Assembly (NCBI GenBank): GCA_950068635.1
Contig: CATMIM010000071.1
Coordinates: forward strand, 1 to 6,319
Source of the DNA: an uncultured Candidatus Poseidoniales archaeon
Lineage (GTDB): Archaea; Thermoplasmatota; Poseidoniia; Poseidoniales; Thalassarchaeaceae
Direction of reading: 5' to 3'
Length of the DNA: 6,319 nucleotides
The position numbers and the translations under genes are program-made. The notes beneath the pieces were generated by a model. That model searched no databases. It saw nothing but the letters and a program-made list of their open reading frames with translations, and had not been told where the DNA came from. Below, piece by piece: positions 1-4,497 of this stretch. The stretch's first letter is position 1; each line of letters opens with the position of its first letter.

Positions 1-277
1 CCCACGCTCCCTCCCCGCGCTCGATGCGCGCCCCGAGTTGGCAGAGACAGCGCGCCATGCTCTCGATGTCCTCGCCCGGAGTTCCGTTGAAGCGCAGCGT
101 GACCTGCTTCTCACCCTGGGCAGCCAGCAGCAGCCAGCGCAGCATGTGACTCTTCGAGGGAGCGAGTTCCCAGACGATTGGACCAGCGCGGGAGACCGGT
201 TCAATGCGGGTCATCTTCGGGTCGAGACCAGGGTCCCAGCGCCCTCCGCGCGCCCGGTAAGATTCGAGATCCGCCAT
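1..277 (-). CDS. aroA: 5-enolpyruvylshikimate-3-phosphate synthase (EPSP synthase), N-terminal part, cut by the window edge
   Basis: This gene encodes the start of the cytoplasmic enzyme that joins phosphoenolpyruvate to shikimate-3-phosphate in the shikimate pathway to aromatic amino acids. The 92 visible residues match the family's first segment. APSKSHMLR at 39-47 corresponds to the substrate-binding PGSKSxxxR signature, with Lys42, Ser43 and Arg47 at the expected spacing. It is followed by LLLAA and then GEDIESM at 68-74 in place of the usual SDD region, and by CQLGARIE. Most EPSP synthases are about 420-440 residues, so roughly four fifths lies beyond position 1. The ATG at 277 is preceded by GGGGGAG three bases upstream. 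Met22 (position 214) would give a more typical short N-terminus, and a GTG at 289 is also in frame; an in-frame stop lies at 313-311. It is the last visible gene of the minus-strand run, 53 bases after the pilin, and is probably co-transcribed without a functional link. Family is fairly sure, start is not. Confidence 0.8.
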   Translation of the reverse strand, partial: MADLESYRARGGRWDPGLDPKMTRIEPVSRAGPIVWELAPSKSHMLRWLLLAAQGEKQVTLRFNGTPGEDIESMARCLCQLGARIERGEGAW

Positions 278-330
278 CGGCTCCCCCACAGCCGACGTGA
301 GGCCTCGCCCTCAAGAGGTTCGGGGCGGAC

Positions 331-837
331 TCAGTTGGTAGCCGGGAGCGTGACCGACATGATCTCGCCGCTGCTGAGGCCGCCCCCGCCATCATACAGC
401 ATGCGGAACACCCAGCCGCCCTCGTCGCTGCCGACCGCGGCGGCGTTGATGATGAAGTAGTCGCCGCGATTGACTGTGAAGCCGGCATCCCTGTCGTGGA
501 AGGAGACATTCGCCCCGGATACTCCGTAGACATTCGAGTCGGAGGTGTGCCCGGAGATCAGCGTGCCATTGGAGCTCAGCGGGGGAACCACCTGGAACTT
601 GATGCGGAAGGTCTCGACCTGCTGCGACATATCGGTGATCGTCACCACCTGATACCCGTTGTCCAAGGCTCGCACATTGGCATTCGCCTGAGGCAGCCCC
701 TTGTCGGGTGCCCTGACGGTGTTGGACATCATCATGTAGACTCCACCTGCGAGCATGACGGTGATCGCCAGCAGCAGAATCGTCGCGATGACCGGGGATA
801 CCGCGAACTCGGCCTGCTCGCGCCGCGCCTGCTCCAT
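331..837 (-). CDS. Archaeal type IV pilin (AVSPVI-type N-terminus), 168 residues
   Basis: This is a small surface protein expected to be processed by an archaeal prepilin peptidase and assembled into, or associated with, a type IV pilus-like filament. A short charged N-terminus (MEQARREQAEF) precedes AVSPVIATILLLAITV at about 12-27. That is the signature of the archaeal pilin N-terminal family (DUF1628/Pilin_N), in which the hydrophobic helix (about 16-37) forms the filament core. Cleavage just before Val13 is likely by family analogy. The remaining 130 residues have the alternating hydrophobic pattern of a beta-sandwich and at least one sequon (NVS), and end in a Gly-rich loop followed by SVTLPATN. 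The start is taken at ATG 837. A TTG directly before it (840) would add one residue, and an in-frame stop at 867-865 limits any further extension. No good Shine-Dalgarno sequence is visible; imperfect direct repeats sit there instead. It follows the degenerate KaiC-like gene by 71 bases. Confidence 0.87.
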   Translation of the reverse strand: MEQARREQAEFAVSPVIATILLLAITVMLAGGVYMMMSNTVRAPDKGLPQANANVRALDNGYQVVTITDMSQQVETFRIKFQVVPPLSSNGTLISGHTSDSNVYGVSGANVSFHDRDAGFTVNRGDYFIINAAAVGSDEGGWVFRMLYDGGGGLSSGEIMSVTLPATN

Positions 838-882
838 CAACCACTGCTTGCAGCCGCTCGCCCTTCAACCCAACGCTTGCAG
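837..882 (-). repeat. Imperfect direct repeat directly upstream of the pilin start
   Basis: Read on the minus strand, CTGCAAGCGTTGGGTTGA (882-865) recurs as CTGCAAGCAGTGGTTGA (853-837), whose last A is the first base of the pilin ATG. The first eight bases are identical and the rest differs by two substitutions and one deleted G. The repeat period is 29 bases. It fills most of the gap between the pilin and the gene upstream. It could be a regulator-binding or RNA element, or a chance local duplication. Confidence 0.45.
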
Positions 883-908
883 AGATATGACGCCGTTCGT
901 GTCGCGGG

Positions 909-1712
909 TCAGATGATGCGCTCGACGGTCTCTGGCGTGATGCCTTCTTCCTCGGTCACGCGGTAGGACATCACCGAGAGGTTCTCCGGCGCGTTGCGGA
1001 ACTTGCGAATCACCATGCGCGTCTCGAACTCGGTGCCGATCATCTTGACCTCGAAATCGAACACGATGTCCGCGATGAGCACCATCTCCCGCTCGAGGCT
1101 CTTGTTGACCGTGTCAGACGAGATCGACAGCATCAACAGCCCGCGGTTCAACTGTGTGTGCGCCTGCATCACGCGTATCATCGATACCACCCGCGCATCG
1201 TCGTGGCGTTGGAAGAAGAAGTCGAGGTTGTCCACCACACAGCGGAAGTAGGGCCCGAGGTTGGTCACCTGGCTCACCATCTCGATGAGGTAGTCCGTGT
1301 CATCCACCTCAACGAATCTGGTCTGCGCCAACTTCTGGATGTCCGCCATGCTGAATCCCTCCAGGCGAAACTTGCTCGCCTTCAGGTCACGTTCCAGAAC
1401 GTTGCGGTTGAACTCCTCACCGATGGTGCGCACCCGGAGGTCGAGCGGCCAGGAGTAGCGCCGAAACAACTGGAGGATCTCATGCTGGCTCTCACCTGTG
1501 GAGATGAGGACGGTGTTCTCAGGGTCCTCGGCGACCGAGGAGAATTGCTTGCAGAACAGGTCCATCCCAGCCCCGGGCTCCCCGACACACAGGATGGTGA
1601 ACCCTCGAGGTATGCCGCCGCGCATCATATTGTCCAGCTTGGGCGAGCCGATGCTGCCCACATCACCGAAGAACTCGACGTCCTCAGCATCGAACTCAAT
1701 CTTTCGTGCCAT
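909..1712 (-). CDS. KaiC/RAD55-like RecA-fold protein with degenerate P-loop, 267 residues
   Basis: This is a single-domain member of the KaiC-like branch of the RecA superfamily, probably cytoplasmic. The family layout is clear. FGDVGSIGSPKLDNMMRGGIP (about 15-35) matches the V-T-G-x-x-x-L-D-x-x-x-x-G-G-I-P lead-in. Next comes a P-loop-like turn GEPGAGMD at 44-51, and a Walker B-like strand FRCVVDNLDF with Asp161. In the P-loop the invariant Lys is Met50 and the following Thr/Ser is Asp51, so ordinary ATP hydrolysis is unlikely. A structural, regulatory or nucleotide-sensing role beside the intact paralog at 3180-2347 is more probable. The start at ATG 1712 is chosen because a strong Shine-Dalgarno GGAGGT lies eight bases upstream. 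ATG 1760 would add 16 residues (MNEDRNPVPCRRRCLL) unlike the family. The gap to the preceding gene is then 53 bases. ArlH (FlaH), the archaellum KaiC-like protein, is a relevant family comparison, but orthology is not shown. Confidence 0.82.
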   Translation of the reverse strand: MARKIEFDAEDVEFFGDVGSIGSPKLDNMMRGGIPRGFTILCVGEPGAGMDLFCKQFSSVAEDPENTVLISTGESQHEILQLFRRYSWPLDLRVRTIGEEFNRNVLERDLKASKFRLEGFSMADIQKLAQTRFVEVDDTDYLIEMVSQVTNLGPYFRCVVDNLDFFFQRHDDARVVSMIRVMQAHTQLNRGLLMLSISSDTVNKSLEREMVLIADIVFDFEVKMIGTEFETRMVIRKFRNAPENLSVMSYRVTEEEGITPETVERII

Positions 1713-1720
1713 CAACAGAC

Positions 1721-1726
1721 ACCTCC
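1721..1726 (-). promoter_or_regulatory. Strong Shine-Dalgarno site that fixes the start at 1712
   Basis: The minus strand reads AGAAGGAGGTG, with GGAGGT ending eight bases before ATG 1712. This is the best ribosome-binding site in the window. It decides the start of the degenerate KaiC-like gene against the upstream in-frame ATG at 1760, which has only a GAGGTGA two bases before it. Confidence 0.75.
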
Positions 1727-1765
1727 TTCTGCACGGAACCGGGTTTCGATCCTCATTCATTCACC

Positions 1766-2317
1766 TCAGGAGATGACCACCTGGCCGCGGTCGATCAGGT
1801 CAGTGCAGTAGAGGTCGAGGTTGGCCAGCACGCCCGGCGGGGTCTGGTCGGGGACGTTCATGATCACTGAGAGCACATCGCGCGCCCGGAAGGTGTTGAT
1901 CAGCGTGTGCAGGTACTCCGCCAGCATGCGGTCCTCGTTGTAGATCGCCAGTGCGTTCACCGAATCAAGGATGACGAACTTCGAGTCGCCCGGAATCGTG
2001 TTCAGGTGGTAGAGCGTGCGCAGCAGGATGCTCTCGAGCATGATCGGGCTGTCGATGAACGAGATGTTCGGGAACGTGCTCTCCGTACCTCCCAGAAGCG
2101 CGCTGGACACACAGTCGATGAAGCGGACGTTCTCAGTGGCGACCCCGATCTCGTTGAGCGTGTTGATCAGTTCCAACGCCCCACGACTGGCGGAGATGTA
2201 GACTCCTTGCATCTCGAACTCGGTGATCAACGGCTCGATCAATGAGGCGGTCACCAGGAACGCATTGCTGGCTCCACAGCGCACCTGCACAGAAGAGTTG
2301 AGCGTGACCTCGGTCAA
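1766..2317 (-). CDS. Short KaiC/RecA-like protein lacking a P-loop, about 183 residues
   Basis: I place this in the RecA/KaiC fold by its pattern and by its position between two KaiC-like genes; it has no Walker A motif at all. Where a P-loop would be, the sequence reads GASNAFLVTASLIEP (15-29). After it come GVYISASRGALELINTLNEIG (38-58), resembling the KaiC strand-helix after the P-loop, and a Walker B-like strand KFVILDSVNAL with Asp118. A final strand LSVIMNV follows. The usual C-terminal KMRG-containing segment is missing, so the protein is shorter than a typical KaiC domain (about 230-270). The start is uncertain. TTG 2317 is the listed choice but lacks a Shine-Dalgarno site. The frame stays open to a stop at 2356-2354, and no ATG exists in that stretch. 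CTG 2350, overlapping the upstream TGA and seven bases after a G-run, would give 194 residues with an amphipathic N-terminus. A partner or scaffold of the intact ATPase is plausible. Confidence 0.72.
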   Translation of the reverse strand: MTEVTLNSSVQVRCGASNAFLVTASLIEPLITEFEMQGVYISASRGALELINTLNEIGVATENVRFIDCVSSALLGGTESTFPNISFIDSPIMLESILLRTLYHLNTIPGDSKFVILDSVNALAIYNEDRMLAEYLHTLINTFRARDVLSVIMNVPDQTPPGVLANLDLYCTDLIDRGQVVIS

Positions 2318-2346
2318 CTGCTCAGCGATACGCTGGTCCAGCTCTA

Positions 2347-3180
2347 TCAGACGTCAACCCCCCACTTCAGCATCGGGGTCAGCATGACGCCGTTCGGAGT
2401 CAGTTCGAGCGCGTACTTGGCGCGCGAATGGTCGGTGCCGCGCATCTTGATCACCTGCAGATAGCGCAGCAGGTGCCCCCTCCGATCGATGTCCCCGAGC
2501 ACCATGATGCCATCGAGGATCGCCTCCTCGACACCGAACGACGACCAGAGCGACCTTCCTCCTCCATGCGACATGCCCACCGAGGTGATCTCGGCGATGA
2601 GCATCGTCGTGCAGCCCTGGGTGGCGAGGGTCTTGCCCAGAGTGAACAGGAAGTCGCGGATGAGCTGGTCGTTGGGGATCTTGTAGCACAGGGTGGTGAC
2701 CGAATCGATGACGAGACGTGTCACGCCGATGGTGTTGACGATGTCCGTGATCGCTTTCACCAGCGCATTCACGTCATCCATCGTGAAGGTCGCTTTCGTG
2801 AGTCCGAGCCAAGAGTAGGTGACGTCCATGTCGAACACGTTGAGCAGTCCCTTGTCGACCATGTCCATGTCGAAGAAGGAGAACTGGCGGACATTCTCGA
2901 GAAGTTTCACGCTCGGTTCCGTGGCTGCGAAGTAGGCGGTCGCCTCCCCCATCGCCGCGCCGTTGACGACGAACTCCATGGCCAGAGTGGTCTTGCCCGA
3001 ACCACAGGTTCCCCCCACCAGCAGGGTCGAGCCGTAGGGGATGCCCCCTCGCAGGATCTCATCGAGTCCGTGCACTCCAGTCACGCATCTGTCTCGCTTG
3101 TATTGTGGTGTTCCTAGCATCGTATCTGAGCCGGGACCGCGCGGCTTCCCTAATAACTCGATGCCGTCGGAAGCCCCCAT
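2347..3180 (-). CDS. KaiC-like (RAD55 family) RecA-superfamily ATPase, intact motifs, up to 277 residues
   Basis: This is a cytoplasmic single-domain ATPase of the KaiC/RAD55 family, a group that forms ring-like oligomers and acts in signalling, circadian control and archaellum assembly. Motifs appear in canonical order. The lead-in is VTGVHGLDEILRGGIPYGS (about 33-51). Walker A is GTCGSGKT (57-64, Lys63 and Thr64). The strand ATEPS carries Glu88 at the usual catalytic-glutamate region, and Walker B is TRLVIDS (Asp159). The C-terminal QVIKMRG (about 242-248) holds the Lys and Arg that in KaiC reach the neighbouring subunit's nucleotide. It is the only one of the three KaiC-like proteins here that looks able to hydrolyse ATP. 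Start: ATG 3180 gives 20 residues before Met21 that look unlike the family, and lies in the loop of a hairpin. Met21 (position 3120) gives a typical short lead-in and is a good alternative. It follows the lamin-tail gene by 24 bases. The specific partner is unknown. Confidence 0.92.
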   Translation of the reverse strand: MGASDGIELLGKPRGPGSDTMLGTPQYKRDRCVTGVHGLDEILRGGIPYGSTLLVGGTCGSGKTTLAMEFVVNGAAMGEATAYFAATEPSVKLLENVRQFSFFDMDMVDKGLLNVFDMDVTYSWLGLTKATFTMDDVNALVKAITDIVNTIGVTRLVIDSVTTLCYKIPNDQLIRDFLFTLGKTLATQGCTTMLIAEITSVGMSHGGGRSLWSSFGVEEAILDGIMVLGDIDRRGHLLRYLQVIKMRGTDHSRAKYALELTPNGVMLTPMLKWGVDV

Positions 3181-3188
3181 GGGGCTTC
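3170..3188 (-). promoter_or_regulatory. Hairpin enclosing the ATG at 3180
   Basis: In the minus-strand transcript, GAAGCCCC and GGGGCUUC form a perfect 8-bp stem whose 3-base loop is exactly the AUG at 3180-3178. It lies in the short gap between the lamin-tail gene and the KaiC-like ATPase. It could mask the start codon, act as an RNA-processing site, or indicate that translation really starts at 3120. No U-run follows, so it does not look like a terminator. Confidence 0.5.
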
Positions 3189-3204
3189 TATGCCCCTGCG
3201 GGTG

Positions 3205-4335
3205 TCAATGCGAACCGGGTGTGCCGTCGATGGTCACTGTCCAGTTGGCCGCTTGTGACCAGTCTCCGCCGGCCCAGGTGTAGGATTCATCCTCGTCGAT
3301 GTCCCAGGATGGATCCCACTGGATGTGCTGCACCGTGACCGTGTACAGACTGCCCGGCATCGTCCAGGTCAGTTTGATACCATCCTGACTGAATTCCAGC
3401 CCATCGATGGCACCACGGCCGAGTACGCCGCTGGCGCCCAGATCGAACACGAGATCGGCCCCCAGATTCGGCTGTAGCGAAGGTCTGCCGGAGCAGAGCA
3501 TGACGTCGCCCCCTCCGAGCGCACCATCACCGATCAGCGATGAGACCCCATTGTCCGAGTCGCGCCTGAGACTCCATCCGGACATGTTCACCGCGAAACC
3601 GTCAGGATTCTCCACTTCCACCCACTCTGTTCCCGACGCAGGGTCAGCCATGAACTCGGTCACCCTAAGGTGAGACGAGGTGCGCCCCGCATCGTGTACC
3701 TCCAGCGTCACCTGTACGATCTCGTCCCCGAGCAGGAGGAGGCGGCTGGAGGTGGCGCTGAAATCGCCCGCCCTCCGATTGGCTCCATCTTGGAACAACT
3801 GCGTTCCGACGCGTGAGGAGTTGCTGCTCTCGACCACGGTCAGGGTGAGATTGACGCTCGCCCAGTCAGGGAGTCCCAATCCACGCACGAACTGATCCTC
3901 AGTGATGTTGTTCAATCCGTTCACGCGCACTTGATCGAGCTCACCACTCGCCCCTGCCAATCCCGGTCGCAGGTCGCCGGTGATCAGCACACTGGCGTTG
4001 AACGTATGCCAATCCCTCGTCGAGTTCGCGAGATCGCGGACGTCGAACTCGTCGTGGGGGACGAACCAACCTGATTCGCCCGTCAGGATCTGCAGGCCCT
4101 GGATTGAATATTCATCGATGCGATCGGTTTGCGGGAGGTTGCTTCCCATCTGTAGCCCTGCGAGGCTGAGGAATGCGGTCAGGACGATCAGGAAGAGGAC
4201 GAAGGCTGACAAGAACTCGATGACAGCCGTCAATCCCTCTTCGTCCTGCATCGACGTTCGCGAGTCCCGTCTGCTGTGCACGTTGGTTCCCATCCCTCGG
4301 TACAACATCAACCCATTGGGGGACTGAAGGTGCAT
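3205..4335 (-). CDS. Membrane-anchored pilin-like protein with a lamin tail domain, up to 376 residues
   Basis: This is an exported cell-surface protein of unknown specific role. A charged stretch ending in MQDEEG is followed by a hydrophobic helix, LTAVIEFLSAFVLFLIVL and onwards (about 35-60). It resembles a type IV pilin N-terminus, with Gly34 before a Leu and a Glu (Glu40) near the helix start, so prepilin-type processing at Gly34 is possible; a plain membrane anchor is the alternative. The exterior part has a first beta-rich region (about 67-215) and then a lamin tail domain from about 222. The latter shows LRVTEFMADP, TEWVEVENP and MSGWSLRRDSDNG, the hallmark strand and E-x-x-N pattern. 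Many N-x-S/T sequons (for example at 104, 113, 143, 162, 172) suggest N-glycosylation outside the cell. The start is uncertain: ATG 4335 has AGGGTG ten bases upstream, while Met15 (4293) and Met29 (4251) are also in frame, the last giving a short pilin-like leader. It is the first gene of the minus-strand run. Confidence 0.85.
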   Translation of the reverse strand: MHLQSPNGLMLYRGMGTNVHSRRDSRTSMQDEEGLTAVIEFLSAFVLFLIVLTAFLSLAGLQMGSNLPQTDRIDEYSIQGLQILTGESGWFVPHDEFDVRDLANSTRDWHTFNASVLITGDLRPGLAGASGELDQVRVNGLNNITEDQFVRGLGLPDWASVNLTLTVVESSNSSRVGTQLFQDGANRRAGDFSATSSRLLLLGDEIVQVTLEVHDAGRTSSHLRVTEFMADPASGTEWVEVENPDGFAVNMSGWSLRRDSDNGVSSLIGDGALGGGDVMLCSGRPSLQPNLGADLVFDLGASGVLGRGAIDGLEFSQDGIKLTWTMPGSLYTVTVQHIQWDPSWDIDEDESYTWAGGDWSQAANWTVTIDGTPGSH

Positions 4336-4398
4336 TCCAGGAGAACACCCTCTAGTTCAGCAGAGTGCATCGATGGCCTGCGGATTGCTTCCCAGACA

Positions 4399-4467
4399 AG
4401 CAAACGGTGTCCGTTCACCCCATTTATGTGCCGAGCATAGCGAGGCGGGCTCCGTTAACCGTTTGCT
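4399..4467. repeat. 10-bp inverted repeat in the divergent promoter region
   Basis: AGCAAACGGT at 4399-4408 and its exact reverse complement ACCGTTTGCT at 4458-4467 are separated by 49 bases. Each strand therefore carries ACCGTTTGCT pointing towards its own gene. The right arm touches the plus-strand TATA-like element. The left arm lies between the minus-strand TATA-like element and the expected minus-strand transcription start. A second repeat, TCCGTTCACC (4410-4419) and TCCGTTAACC (4451-4460), lies just inside in direct orientation. The arrangement fits a shared operator for both divergent genes; this is inference. Confidence 0.55.
4422..4427 (-). promoter_or_regulatory. Possible TATA-like element for the minus-strand operon
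   Basis: ATAAAT on the minus strand, within an otherwise GC-rich sequence, would place transcription start near 4397, leaving a leader of roughly 60 bases before ATG 4335 (longer if a downstream Met is the start). Support is base composition and position only. Confidence 0.35.
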
Positions 4468-4472
4468 ATTTA
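4466..4472 (+). promoter_or_regulatory. Probable TATA-like element for the large surface-protein gene
   Basis: CTATTTA is centred about 29 bases before ATG 4498, in a locally AT-rich patch. Archaeal TATA boxes sit about 25-30 bases before the transcription start, so the message would be leaderless or nearly so. There is a GAGGG just before the ATG, but it is only one base away, too close for a standard Shine-Dalgarno site. Confidence 0.5.
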
Positions 4473-4497
4473 CGACTCGCAGCGGCTGGTTGAGGGC

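Noticed and set aside
38..460. Open frame of 140 codons on the plus strand
   Set aside because: It overlaps aroA and the pilin in antisense; both of those have recognisable family motifs and this frame has none.
1158..1811. Open frame of 217 codons on the plus strand
   Set aside because: It is antisense to the degenerate KaiC-like gene, is His/Glu/Val-rich in the way reverse frames of GC-rich genes are, and shows no recognisable domain or ribosome-binding site.
909..2317. The two degenerate KaiC-like genes as one frameshifted pseudogene
   Set aside because: Each has its own Walker B-like strand and full hydrophobic pattern, and the second has its own strong ribosome-binding site. They are better read as two intact paralogs.
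2428..3117. Open frame of 229 codons on the plus strand
   Set aside because: It lies entirely opposite the intact KaiC-like ATPase, whose motifs are unambiguous. Its His/Asp/Arg-rich composition is typical of a mirror frame.
3170..3188. Transcription terminator between the lamin-tail gene and the KaiC-like gene
   Set aside because: The stem is strong but no T-run follows on the transcribed strand, and archaeal terminators rely mainly on T-rich stretches.
4349..4370. Hairpin masking the AGGGTG ribosome-binding site of the lamin-tail gene
   Set aside because: The arms (CACTCT and AGAGGGTG) pair only with a two-base bulge and a wide loop; too weak to report as a feature.
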